DNA of 64,000 nucleotides from Microbacterium paraoxydans. Its GTDB lineage: Bacteria; Actinomycetota; Actinomycetes; Actinomycetales; Microbacteriaceae. The notes beneath the pieces were generated by a model that had not been told where the DNA came from, searched no databases, and saw only the letters and a program-made list of their open reading frames with translations. Position 1 is the first letter of the stretch, and each line of letters begins with the position of its first letter. The stretch covers positions 1,116,001-1,180,000 of the forward strand of contig NZ_CP064873.1 of the NCBI RefSeq assembly GCF_019056515.1, read 5' to 3'. Positions 1 to 7,309 of the stretch are shown here, piece after piece. Position numbers and translations under genes: made by a program.

Positions 1-73
1 CAAGGCGCGCCTGGAGGGCAAGGACTACGTCATGCAGGACGGCGACGTCGTGGAGTTCCGCTTCAACAACTAG
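1..73 (+). CDS. ychF: C-terminal end of ribosome-binding ATPase YchF (partial)
   Basis: Only the last 23 codons are present (frame from base 2), ending in a tag stop. The residues EGKDYVMQDGDVVEFRFNN are the very conserved end of the TGS domain of YchF/OLA1, a P-loop ATPase that binds ribosomes. The catalytic part lies left of the window. The 3' end from base 32 is repeated imperfectly after the next gene, at 386. Identification rests on this tail alone, but the tail is distinctive. Confidence 0.85.
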   Translation, partial: KARLEGKDYVMQDGDVVEFRFNN

Positions 74-110
74 GTATTCGGAGAGCGATGATCGATCACG
101 ACAGAGCAAC
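32..110 (+). repeat. Imperfect direct repeat, copy 1 (ychF 3' end into next gene start)
   Basis: ATGCAGGACG, then after a short variable stretch GTGGAGTTCCGCTTC, a stop and TAGG. This matches copy 2 at 386-473 with small indels. Similarity fades into the start region of the following gene, with shared CGATG and TCGATC..GACAG pieces. The two copies bracket the DUF4279 gene. Confidence 0.6.
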
Positions 111-426
111 GCTGGCGATCTACAGCGAGTCGCGCACTGTCGCGGAGATCACCGCCTCGCTCCGGCTCGAACCCACCGAAGCTGCGAACATCGGCGAACA
201 GACCCGGTCCGGCCGAGCAGGACGAGCGTACAAGCCCGAGTATCTGACCTCTCAGCGGACGACGTGGCTTCTTGACGTGACCGCACGTTCAACGGGCGAC
301 GACGAAGGTGTCAATGCGAGCCTGATCACGGACCTCGCCGCCATTGGATGTGAGGTTCGTGGGACCGTCTTCCTCGATGATCATGATGCAGGACGTGACG
401 GAGTGGAGTTCCGCTTCGACGACTGA
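88..426 (+). CDS. DUF4279-like protein
   Basis: A 112-residue soluble protein. The N-terminal pattern (early beta strand, an ITASLRLEPTEA segment, then a tryptophan-containing strand TTWLLDVTA) resembles DUF4279, a family of unknown function. Its last residues, GVEFRFDD, copy the VEFRFNN end of YchF. The underlying DNA is also repeated, although the first part of the repeat is read in a different frame, so the C-terminus seems to have been acquired from duplicated ychF DNA. It starts 14 bases after ychF and may be cotranscribed with it. AGAG upstream of the ATG is a modest ribosome-binding site. The family call is from pattern memory. Confidence 0.7.
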   Translation: MIDHDRATLAIYSESRTVAEITASLRLEPTEAANIGEQTRSGRAGRAYKPEYLTSQRTTWLLDVTARSTGDDEGVNASLITDLAAIGCEVRGTVFLDDHDAGRDGVEFRFDD

Positions 427-473
427 TAGGTTCCGGCATATCGGAAGGCGGGCGATGTCTCGATCGACAGCAC
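386..473 (+). repeat. Imperfect direct repeat, copy 2
   Basis: Second copy of the ychF 3'-end sequence. ATGCAGGACG and GTGGAGTTCCGCTTC sit at nearly the same spacing as at 32-64, followed by a stop, TAGG and then CGATG and TCGATCGACAG at the start of the lipoprotein gene. A one-base length difference between the two blocks means the match is a nucleotide one and not just protein convergence. Confidence 0.6.
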
Positions 474-1141
474 GAACGGCAGCGCTCGCGTCCGTGGGGG
501 TGGTGGCACTGCTCTTGGTCGGGTGCGCCGCGGAGGGAACCGGGGACACGTCGAGTGCTCCATCCCCGCCCGCGATCCGCGAGCCCGAGCCCGAGCCCGT
601 GACGGCGGGGGCACCGGAGCCGACCACGACGGACCGCTGCGTCCGGATGTCCGAGGTCGTCAGCTACACCGACGACTGGCGGTGGGAGCGTCGGCAGCCG
701 CTCGTCGACCTCGGCGCTAGGGAGTTCGCGCAGGGGGAGGTGACCCTCGATGACGACGGTCATGTCGTGACGTACACGGTCGCGCCCGGCGACGTCGAGG
801 CGGTGATCGCCGAACGGCTCTGCGCCTACCCGTCCCTCGCCTTGCTGAATCACGTGCGCGATCTCTCCCCGGGGCAGGTGCTCTGGCTCACCCCGGATCC
901 CGACTCGCCCTGGGTGCCGTACTTCAGCCCGCTGGACGCCGAGGCCGGATTCGCACAGATCGCCTACCAGAACGCCATGACCGCGGCGGGTCTCGCGGTC
1001 GACGCGGGCGACATCGACGGCGTGCGTGCGATCTGGAACGACACGCTGGCGGGCATGTTCACCGACCCCGCCACCATCGAGGCCATCCAGAAGGTGGTCG
1101 ACGCCGGGGACCCCGACGCGCTGCGCCAGCTCTTCTCCTAA
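455..1141 (+). CDS. Secreted lipoprotein with LysM-like segment
   Basis: A 228-residue protein exported by a type II signal peptide: basic MSRSTAR start, hydrophobic core, lipobox LLVGC with the lipidated Cys at about residue 24. A Glu/Pro-rich linker follows. The middle contains TYTVAPGD...LLNHVRDLSPGQVLWL, which has the layout of a LysM fold (Y-V-pGD, N, L-pGq-L), so peptidoglycan or glycan contact outside the membrane is plausible. I chose the ATG at 455 and not the longer frame from 344 because it directly begins the signal peptide and has GGAAGGCGGG upstream. No enzyme motif is visible. Confidence 0.75.
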   Translation: MSRSTARTAALASVGVVALLLVGCAAEGTGDTSSAPSPPAIREPEPEPVTAGAPEPTTTDRCVRMSEVVSYTDDWRWERRQPLVDLGAREFAQGEVTLDDDGHVVTYTVAPGDVEAVIAERLCAYPSLALLNHVRDLSPGQVLWLTPDPDSPWVPYFSPLDAEAGFAQIAYQNAMTAAGLAVDAGDIDGVRAIWNDTLAGMFTDPATIEAIQKVVDAGDPDALRQLFS

Positions 1142-1206
1142 GTCCGCCGAACCCGCGGCCGGAGCGAGGTCTGGATCCCACTCGGTTCGCCTGGGAGAGT
1201 GGTGGG

Positions 1207-1548
1207 ATGCAGCAGGCAGAGACGAGTCGACCGCGGCTCCTGAGGAGAGCCCTGCCGGCGGTCGTCGTCGTGCTCGTGACATGGCTGCTCCTCTGGCTGG
1301 CTCAGGGAGTGCCGACCGTGTGCGCCCTCGCGTTCCCCTGCCCCACGCCGGACGTCCGTGTCGCCCCGGCCCTGCTCTTCGGCGGGCTGTTGCTCGTGTC
1401 GACGGTCGTCCTGCTTCTCACGTCCGGATCGCGCCACGGGCGGAGCGGGGTCCGCGCTGTCGCGTGGGTGCTCCTGGTCGGCATGGCCGTCGTGGGCCTC
1501 GGCGCGGTGCTGTTCTCGGGCGGCTTCAGCATCGGTCTCGGTCGCTGA
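1207..1548 (+). CDS. Small membrane protein, three predicted helices
   Basis: A 113-residue protein of unknown function. Hydrophobic segments at about residues 17-34, 53-71 and 83-105 predict three transmembrane helices with a basic N-terminus inside. Two cysteines (39 and 45) lie in the loop after helix 1, which would be extracytoplasmic if the basic N-terminus is inside, so a disulfide is possible. It stands alone between the lipoprotein and the leftward BLUF group. Confidence 0.65.
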   Translation: MQQAETSRPRLLRRALPAVVVVLVTWLLLWLAQGVPTVCALAFPCPTPDVRVAPALLFGGLLLVSTVVLLLTSGSRHGRSGVRAVAWVLLVGMAVVGLGAVLFSGGFSIGLGR

Positions 1549-1559
1549 CGTGCGACGGC

Positions 1560-1844
1560 TCAGCGCCGTACACCCGCGTCCGGCCCATGGCGATCCTCGA
1601 ACGCGCGGAGCGCGCGCCTCGCGCGGCGAGTCTCGACGATACCGACGACGATCCCGGCGGCGAACACGATGATGCTGAGAACGCGCCACAACCCGGCGGG
1701 CGCATCCAGGAGGAACGCGACCGTCCAGCCGACCGTCATCACCGAGGAGAACACGATCGCGTAGACGCCCCAGTTCCGCCGCCGTTCCAGCGCCATGCGC
1801 TGCTGGATGAGCGACGGCTCCGGTCCGCCCGCGGGCCCGCTCAT
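1560..1844 (-). CDS. Two-helix membrane protein, last gene of the BLUF operon
   Basis: A 94-residue protein with a charged N-terminal helix (about 1-25) and two hydrophobic segments (26-46 and 51-70) followed by an Arg-rich tail. Its ATG overlaps the stop of the BLUF gene as ATGA (1841-1844), so translation is coupled to the photosensor. The family is unknown to me. The coupling makes it a candidate partner or output for the BLUF protein at the membrane. The start is fixed by the overlap; longer upstream frames only shadow the BLUF gene. Confidence 0.7.
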   Translation of the reverse strand: MSGPAGGPEPSLIQQRMALERRRNWGVYAIVFSSVMTVGWTVAFLLDAPAGLWRVLSIIVFAAGIVVGIVETRRARRALRAFEDRHGPDAGVRR

Positions 1845-2335
1845 ACCCGGAGGGAGGAACCCTCGTCGCTCGCGGTCGGAATCGGAACCGCAGCGCCGGA
1901 GCGGGTGCGGAACCACAGGGTGAGCTCGAACAGGGCGCGCTCCATCGTGGAGGCGTCCGCGCCGTCGACGAGGTCGTCGAAGGAGTCGCGGAAGCCCGCG
2001 GGGGCGGCGGTGCTCCCCGTGCGGAACGACCGATAGCCCATCGACCAATCGGAGAAGAGCCGGGCGGTGATCGGCGTCTCCAGCAGGATGCGCATCGCGC
2101 GGTGACGCGGATCGTCGGCGATCGCGTCGACGAGTCGGCGCACGGCCTCGACCGGTCCTTCGAGGACCTGGAGGAAGCGCCCCTGGCGGAAGAGGAGGAG
2201 GCCCGTGATGTCGCGGGCCGCGTTCGACCGGCGGCACTGCTCGAGCAGCTGCTCCAGAGCGGTCTCCCGGAACGGCTGCGCCGCCGTGCTGGTGTAGACG
2301 AGGCGGAGCAGCCCGTCGGCCCTGGCCGCCGTCAC
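1841..2335 (-). CDS. BLUF-domain blue-light photosensor
   Basis: A 164-residue protein with one BLUF domain (about residues 9-101) that would bind FAD and sense blue light. Every key residue of the family is present at the canonical spacing: Tyr14, Asn38, Gln56, Trp97 and Met99, matching Tyr21, Asn45, Gln63, Trp104 and Met106 of AppA. About 60 residues follow without a recognised output domain, so this is a short BLUF protein that must signal through a partner. It starts with GTG at 2335, overlapping the previous gene's TGA as GTGA, and its own TGA overlaps the next ATG. Confidence 0.9.
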   Translation of the reverse strand: MTAARADGLLRLVYTSTAAQPFRETALEQLLEQCRRSNAARDITGLLLFRQGRFLQVLEGPVEAVRRLVDAIADDPRHRAMRILLETPITARLFSDWSMGYRSFRTGSTAAPAGFRDSFDDLVDGADASTMERALFELTLWFRTRSGAAVPIPTASDEGSSLRV

Positions 2336-2589
2336 CCCTGCACCAGCTCCGGAGCGCCGAGGGCGGCGTCGCCCTCCGAGGGGCCGGCGTGGGCGACGAC
2401 CTCCGTGGTCGCGTCGCTCAACGTGGCGTGCAGACCGAGCGGCTGCGCGGACGCGGAGAACGCGGCGAAGCGGCCGTCGGGCTGACGGTCGACGTAGCCG
2501 AGGAAGTCTCCGCCGCGGCTTCCGACATGGAAGCCGTCCTCGACGCACGCCCAGAGGACATCCGATGCGGGGTGGGGGGAATCAGGCAC
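2332..2589 (-). CDS. Hypothetical 85-residue protein, first gene of the BLUF operon
   Basis: A small soluble protein, beta-rich in its first half (residues 20-60) and acidic later. No motif is recognised. It begins at GTG 2589, six bases after the hexamer TAGTGT, which fits a leaderless transcript. Its stop overlaps the BLUF GTG. Position and coupling make it part of the light-sensing unit, but its role is unknown. Confidence 0.6.
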   Translation of the reverse strand: MPDSPHPASDVLWACVEDGFHVGSRGGDFLGYVDRQPDGRFAAFSASAQPLGLHATLSDATTEVVAHAGPSEGDAALGAPELVQG

Positions 2590-2595
2590 GGCTCC

Positions 2596-2601
2596 ACACT
2601 A
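2596..2601 (-). promoter_or_regulatory. -10 element TAGTGT for the BLUF operon
   Basis: TAGTGT lies exactly six bases before the GTG at 2589, so transcription should begin at or next to the start codon. No clear -35 box is visible. Confidence 0.5.
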
Positions 2602-2673
2602 CGGCGGGCGGCCGACATCGCCGCGGGCCTTGCGCTGACCCGCCTCGATATGGCACACGCACCGCATGCCGCC

Positions 2674-5034
2674 TCAGTCGCCGGCGCGCGGTCGTCCCGG
2701 TTCCCGCCAGCGCGGCGGCACCGGGGCCGGAGTGAGCGGCTCGACGCGGTCCGGCGTCGGCAGTTTCGACGGAACGCCGGCGTGCAGGACGAGCTCCTCG
2801 CCCGCGTGCCGGATCGTCACCGGTTCGCCAGCGCTCAGCCGGTAGGTCGTCTCCGCCGGCGTGATGTCGACGTGCAGGATGCAGCCGTGCAGCCGCACCC
2901 CGAACGCGAGACGGGTCACCCCGTCGGGGAGCTGCGGCCGGAAGGACAGGCCGTCGTCTCCCTCCCGCATGCCGCCGTAGCCGGCCGTGACTCCCGTCCA
3001 GATGCCGGCGAGGGCCGCGATGTGCAGTCCCTCGTCCGTGTTGCCGTGGAGATCGTCCAGGTCGAGGGCCGCGAGCTCCGCGAGGTACGCCGATGCGAGC
3101 TCGAGATGGCCCACCTCGGCGGCGATCACGGCCTGCGCGGCCGCGGAGAGCGAGGAGTCACGCACGGTGAGGGCGTCGTAGTAGGCGAACGCCCTGGCCT
3201 TCTCCTCCCACGTGAACTCCTCGTGCGCGGTGTAGAGCGCCAGCACGAGGTCGGCCTGTTTCAGCACCTGCTTGCGATAGAGGTCGAAGTAGGGGAAGTG
3301 ACTGTGCAGCGGATAGTCGTCGGGGCCGGTGGCGTCGAAATCCCACCGGGCGTGCGCGGTGAACCCCGCCGACTGCGGGTGCACCTTCCGCTCCTCGTCG
3401 TAGAGCACGGTCATGCCGTCGGCGGCGGCCTCCCACGCGGAGATCTCGTCGTCGTCCACGCCGAGGCGGGCGGCGACGTTCGGATGCCGCCGGACGGCTG
3501 CCGCGGCTCCGCGGAGGTTCCGGCGGGCGGAGAGGTTGGTGTAGACGTTGTCGTCGACCACGGCGGTGTACTCGTCGGGCCCGGTGACCCCGTCGATGTG
3601 GAAGCCGCCGTCGTCGTCCCGGCGCCCGAGGGACACCCAGAGGCGCGCGGTCTCGACGAGGATCTCCGTGCCCGCCTCCCGCTCGAAGTCCTGGTCACCC
3701 GTCGTGCGGACGTAGTGCATCACCGCACCCGCGACGGCGGCGTTGATGTGGAAGGCCGCCGTGCTCGCCGGCCAGTATCCGGAGCTCTCCCGCCCGTCGA
3801 TCGTGCGCCAGGCGAAGGACGCGCCGCGCAGGCCGAGCGTGCGCGCCCGCTCCCTGGCGTGATCCAGCGTCGCATGCCGCCAGCGCAGTGCCTGGAGCGC
3901 GGCATCCGGAGCGGTCGAGGTGAGCACGGGGAGCACGAACGCCTCGAAGTCCCAAAATGTGTGGCCCTCGTAGCCCGAGCCGGTGAGACCCTTGCCCGGC
4001 ACGGATCGAGCCTCGGCGCGCGCCGACGCCTGGAACACCTGGAACAGCGCGAAGCGCACGGCCTGCTGCAGCCGGGCATCGCCCTCGATACGGACGTCGC
4101 CGCACTCCCAGTACCGATCGAGGACGGCGCGCTGTCCCGCCACGAGCGCGTCCCACCCCAGGCGAGCCGCTTCCTCCACGGCCTCCTCCGCGCGGTCACG
4201 CAGCGTCTGCGGTGCGAGGGACGCCGACCACTCGTGTCCGACGAGCTTGACGACCTCGAGCTCCTCGCCGGGGGCGAGGTCGACGCGGATGCGCGTGCGC
4301 GCCAGATCGTCGTCCACCTCGGTCGTCACCTCCGGCGTCCTCTTTCCGGAGATCTGCACGAGATGGTCCGCGCTCACCGCCACACGCAGACCGCTGCGGC
4401 GGGTGCGGTGCAACAGCGTGCTCCGCGCGCCGCGCTCCGATGCAGCGACGGCCTCCAGCGGACGGGCGAGGAGCTCCTGCACCCGCGGATCGTCATGGGT
4501 CACGGGAAGCGGCTCGTTCGCGAGCACCTCGGACAGCACGGTCACCGCGAGCGGAGCGTCGAGCGCCTGCACGCGGTAGCGCACGGCGGCCAGCGACCGG
4601 TGCTCCAGGGAGACCAGACGGGTCGAGTTGATGTGCACCCGACGTCCCTCCGCTGACTCCCAGTCCACCTCCCGATGCAGGGTGCCTTCGCGCAGGTCGA
4701 GGCGGCGGGTGTGCGCATGGACGGTCCCGTGCTCGACGTCGAACGGCTCGTCGCCGACCAGCAGGCGGATGAGCTGCCCGTTCGGCACGTTGATCACCGT
4801 CTGCCCCGTCTCGGGGTAGCCGTATCCGTCCTCCGCATACGGCATCGGATGCTCTTCGAACACGCCGTTCAGGTAACTGCCCGCCACACCCCGCGGATCG
4901 CCTTCGTCGAGATTGCCCCGCCAGCCGATGTGGCCGTTGGAGAGACCGAAGACGGACTCCTCCTGCGCGAGATGGGCCGGGTCGACGCTCTCGATGCCGA
5001 CGGCCCACGGCTCGACCGTGAAGCGCGCCGTCAT
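2674..5034 (-). CDS. Glycoside hydrolase family 65 protein (disaccharide phosphorylase type)
   Basis: A 786-residue cytoplasmic enzyme, the usual length for GH65 maltose, trehalose or kojibiose phosphorylases. These split an alpha-glucoside with phosphate to glucose plus beta-glucose 1-phosphate. An N-terminal beta-sandwich (about 1-260) leads through a linker into the (alpha/alpha)6 barrel, which carries TFWDFEAFVLP and YWPASTAAFHINAAV. The general acid is Glu488 in GVTGPDEYT, next to the position known in Lactobacillus brevis maltose phosphorylase. The substrate cannot be told from the sequence. No beta-phosphoglucomutase or sugar transporter is adjacent, which is unusual for the family. 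The start codon overlaps the stop of a short upstream frame (5031-5093), and no good ribosome-binding site of its own is visible. Confidence 0.9.
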   Translation of the reverse strand: MTARFTVEPWAVGIESVDPAHLAQEESVFGLSNGHIGWRGNLDEGDPRGVAGSYLNGVFEEHPMPYAEDGYGYPETGQTVINVPNGQLIRLLVGDEPFDVEHGTVHAHTRRLDLREGTLHREVDWESAEGRRVHINSTRLVSLEHRSLAAVRYRVQALDAPLAVTVLSEVLANEPLPVTHDDPRVQELLARPLEAVAASERGARSTLLHRTRRSGLRVAVSADHLVQISGKRTPEVTTEVDDDLARTRIRVDLAPGEELEVVKLVGHEWSASLAPQTLRDRAEEAVEEAARLGWDALVAGQRAVLDRYWECGDVRIEGDARLQQAVRFALFQVFQASARAEARSVPGKGLTGSGYEGHTFWDFEAFVLPVLTSTAPDAALQALRWRHATLDHARERARTLGLRGASFAWRTIDGRESSGYWPASTAAFHINAAVAGAVMHYVRTTGDQDFEREAGTEILVETARLWVSLGRRDDDGGFHIDGVTGPDEYTAVVDDNVYTNLSARRNLRGAAAAVRRHPNVAARLGVDDDEISAWEAAADGMTVLYDEERKVHPQSAGFTAHARWDFDATGPDDYPLHSHFPYFDLYRKQVLKQADLVLALYTAHEEFTWEEKARAFAYYDALTVRDSSLSAAAQAVIAAEVGHLELASAYLAELAALDLDDLHGNTDEGLHIAALAGIWTGVTAGYGGMREGDDGLSFRPQLPDGVTRLAFGVRLHGCILHVDITPAETTYRLSAGEPVTIRHAGEELVLHAGVPSKLPTPDRVEPLTPAPVPPRWREPGRPRAGD

Positions 5035-5093
5035 CGGCGCGCCCCGGCCCCGAGGCTTCTGTCCGCGGAGGAGCTGAGGATGCCGAGGAGCAT
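5031..5093 (-). CDS. Possible 20-residue leader peptide upstream of the GH65 gene
   Basis: An ATG at 5093 follows AGAAGGGA by a good distance and opens a 20-codon frame whose TGA overlaps the GH65 ATG as ATGA. The GH65 gene itself lacks a clear Shine-Dalgarno sequence, so ribosomes could enter through this short frame and reinitiate. The peptide MLLGILSSSADRSLGAGARR has no known relative that I recall. Confidence 0.4.
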   Translation of the reverse strand: MLLGILSSSADRSLGAGARR

Positions 5094-5179
5094 GGAGTTC
5101 CCTTCTGCCGGAGACCGTGTGCCTCGACGGTATCCGCGCCGATGCACCGGCACGAGGGAGTTGCGCCGCGTCGACCCGG

Positions 5180-6232
5180 TCAGGTAGGCGGTCGGCGACG
5201 CGAGCGGCGCCAGGGCGAGAGCACCGCGCCGAGGAGGGCGACGACCGCTGCGGTCCGCCACCCCGGGTGCACCCGCAGCCAGGTGCTGACGCTGCCGCGT
5301 CCGCGGTGCGGCAGCCCGCCGCGCTGGTCGGTGTCGCGGAGCGGACCGACGAGGTTCCCGAACTGCGCCGGAGCGGCGTCGGCCGTGTGCATCATCCGCG
5401 GACCGAACCGGCCGAGGGCGGCATCGAGCACGCCCGGCGTGACGCGCTGGAGCCCGGTGAGCAGGAGAGCGCCGCCACCGACGTGGGTGGTGCGTGCGGG
5501 GTGCACGGCGGCATGGAGGATCGCTCGTGCCACGGACCGCGGACGGTAATGCGGATGCGGCCCGCTCGGCCGAAACGCCATCCGACTGCGGGCATGACGG
5601 TAGATCGGTGTGTCGATGACGGCGGGTCGGACCACCGTGATCGTGACCGGCGCGCGCTCGGCACGCAGTTCACGGCGCAGCGCGTCGATCGCTCCTTCCA
5701 GTGCGTGCTTGGAGGCGGCATACGCGCCGTGCCACGGCAGCGCCACCACGGCCTCGGCCGAGCTCACGACGATGATCGTCCCTCCCGAACGCCGGAGCGC
5801 CGGCAGTGCCGCCTGGACGCCGTTGAGCTGTCCGATGACGTTGATGTCGAGGACGCGACGGAACTCCTCCGGTGAGGTGTCGGCGACCGGGGCATAGAGG
5901 AGCACGCCCGCGTTGCCGACCCAGGTGTCGATCCGCCCGAACGCGTGCGTGATCTGGTCGACCGCGTCCTGCACGGCCCGGCGGTCGGAGACGTCGCACA
6001 CGATCCCGCGGACGTCCCCGCCTCCCGCGGCGATCTCCTCGACCGTCTCGGTCAGCGCCTGCTCACCGCGGGCGAGCAGGACGACGGATGCCCCCGCTCG
6101 CGCGAAGCCGAGGGCCGCCTCCCGGCCGATGCCGCGGGAGCCGCCGGTGACGACGACCATCTGTGCGTCGAGGGGCGGCCGCCGTGCGCGTGTGCGCGGC
6201 GACCGCCCCTTCCGCGAGACCGATGGCGGCAT
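5180..6232 (-). CDS. Short-chain dehydrogenase/reductase with C-terminal hydrophobic tail
   Basis: A 350-residue SDR. A Rossmann NAD(P)-binding motif TGGSRGIG lies at 29-36, NAG at 107-109, Ser158, and the catalytic YxxxK as Tyr171/Lys175. It belongs to the SDR family 7-like group in which a C-terminal extension of about 100 residues ends in a hydrophobic stretch (about 325-342), so it may be membrane-anchored. The substrate is unknown. The ATG at 6232 is one base after the catalase stop, and its AAGGAG ribosome-binding site lies inside the catalase stop region, so the two are one translational unit. Confidence 0.85.
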   Translation of the reverse strand: MPPSVSRKGRSPRTRARRPPLDAQMVVVTGGSRGIGREAALGFARAGASVVLLARGEQALTETVEEIAAGGGDVRGIVCDVSDRRAVQDAVDQITHAFGRIDTWVGNAGVLLYAPVADTSPEEFRRVLDINVIGQLNGVQAALPALRRSGGTIIVVSSAEAVVALPWHGAYAASKHALEGAIDALRRELRAERAPVTITVVRPAVIDTPIYRHARSRMAFRPSGPHPHYRPRSVARAILHAAVHPARTTHVGGGALLLTGLQRVTPGVLDAALGRFGPRMMHTADAAPAQFGNLVGPLRDTDQRGGLPHRGRGSVSTWLRVHPGWRTAAVVALLGAVLSPWRRSRRRPPT

Positions 6233-6233
6233 C

Positions 6234-7115
6234 TCACTCCTTGTGGAGCGCGTCCTGCGCGGCGCCGGCCACCTTCTCCACGACGTTCGGCAGCTCGGTC
6301 GTGCCGTAGAAGCGCGCGTCGGGGTGGGTGGGCGGAGGCATCTCGGCCGTGGTCGTCGGGCCCTCGTGGTAGCTGAACTCGCCATGTCCGTCCGGCGTCG
6401 GTCCGGATGCCCATGTGCCTTCCGCGGCGGCAGGACCGTCGCTGAAGTTGAGGTACTGGTACGACACGTCGCGGTGCTCCTTGGACAGCGGGAAGTTGCT
6501 GGGCACGGGCAGCTTCTCGGCGCCCTCGGCCTTCAGCTCCTCCGCGGCGGCGAGCCACTGGTTCTGGTGCATGGTGTCGCGCGCCAGCAGGAAGCTCAGC
6601 AGATCGCGCACGCCGTGGTCGTCGGTCATGTGGCAGAGCCGGGCGACCTGCACCCTGCCCTGCATCTCGGCGTTCGCATTGGCCATGAAGTCGGCGAGGA
6701 GGTTGCCGCTCGCGGTGATGTACGAGCCCTGCCACGGGTTGCCGTTGCTGTCCACCGGGCGGGCGCCGGCACCGGCGACGATGCCCTGCTGCACGTCCGT
6801 ACCGCCGACGATCGCGGCGACCGTCGGGTCGTCCTGCACGGCGTCCTCCGTGATGCCGAGCGGGGACTTCTCGAGGAGTTGCGCGATCATGACCGCGAGC
6901 ATCTCGACGTGGCCCATCTCCTCGGCCCCGATGCCGAAGACGAGGTCGCGGTACTTGCCGGGGATGTGCATGTTCCACGCCTGGAACTGGTACTGCAGGG
7001 CGACGGTGATCTCGCCGTACTGCCCGCCGAGGACCTCCTGCAGCTTGCGGGCGTACACGGCGTCCGGGGCCTCGGGCGTCGCGGAGAATTGGAGCTCCTG
7101 TCGATGGAAGAACAT
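6234..7115 (-). CDS. Manganese catalase
   Basis: A 293-residue non-haem catalase that disproportionates hydrogen peroxide at a dimanganese centre. The metal ligands sit almost exactly where they do in the Lactobacillus plantarum enzyme: Glu35, Glu66, His69, Glu150 and His183 (35, 66, 69, 148 and 181 there). The C-terminal part (from about 245) is rich in Gly, Pro and Thr, as in other members. I took the start at 7115 (MFFHRQ) because it is the family start and follows GAAAGG. It leads into the SDR gene, and its 194-base upstream region separates it from a divergent peptidase. Confidence 0.93.
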   Translation of the reverse strand: MFFHRQELQFSATPEAPDAVYARKLQEVLGGQYGEITVALQYQFQAWNMHIPGKYRDLVFGIGAEEMGHVEMLAVMIAQLLEKSPLGITEDAVQDDPTVAAIVGGTDVQQGIVAGAGARPVDSNGNPWQGSYITASGNLLADFMANANAEMQGRVQVARLCHMTDDHGVRDLLSFLLARDTMHQNQWLAAAEELKAEGAEKLPVPSNFPLSKEHRDVSYQYLNFSDGPAAAEGTWASGPTPDGHGEFSYHEGPTTTAEMPPPTHPDARFYGTTELPNVVEKVAGAAQDALHKE

Positions 7116-7309
7116 ATCGAGCCTTTCTCTTCTGGGGATGGGCTGGCCATGCAACGCCCGGTCGGCCGATCCACTCAGGCCCTTTCCAAACCCGGAAGCG
7201 CCTGGGACAATCACTCTCGGCCCGCTGCGCCGCGACGACCGTTAGCGGGTGCGCCGCGACGGCGTCAAGCCCCGTCCGGAGAACCGGTCCTCCGGGCAGG
7301 CTGTCCTCC

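Noticed and set aside
32..473. A prophage or integrative element at the ychF 3' end
   Set aside because: There is a repeat, but no integrase, excisionase or other mobile gene; only one small gene lies between the copies.
2389..4656. A 755-codon open frame on the + strand opposite the GH65 gene
   Set aside because: It is the antisense shadow of a GC-rich gene. The composition (Arg, Gly, Val, His-rich) is that of a reverse-complement reading, and the GH65 frame carries the real motifs.
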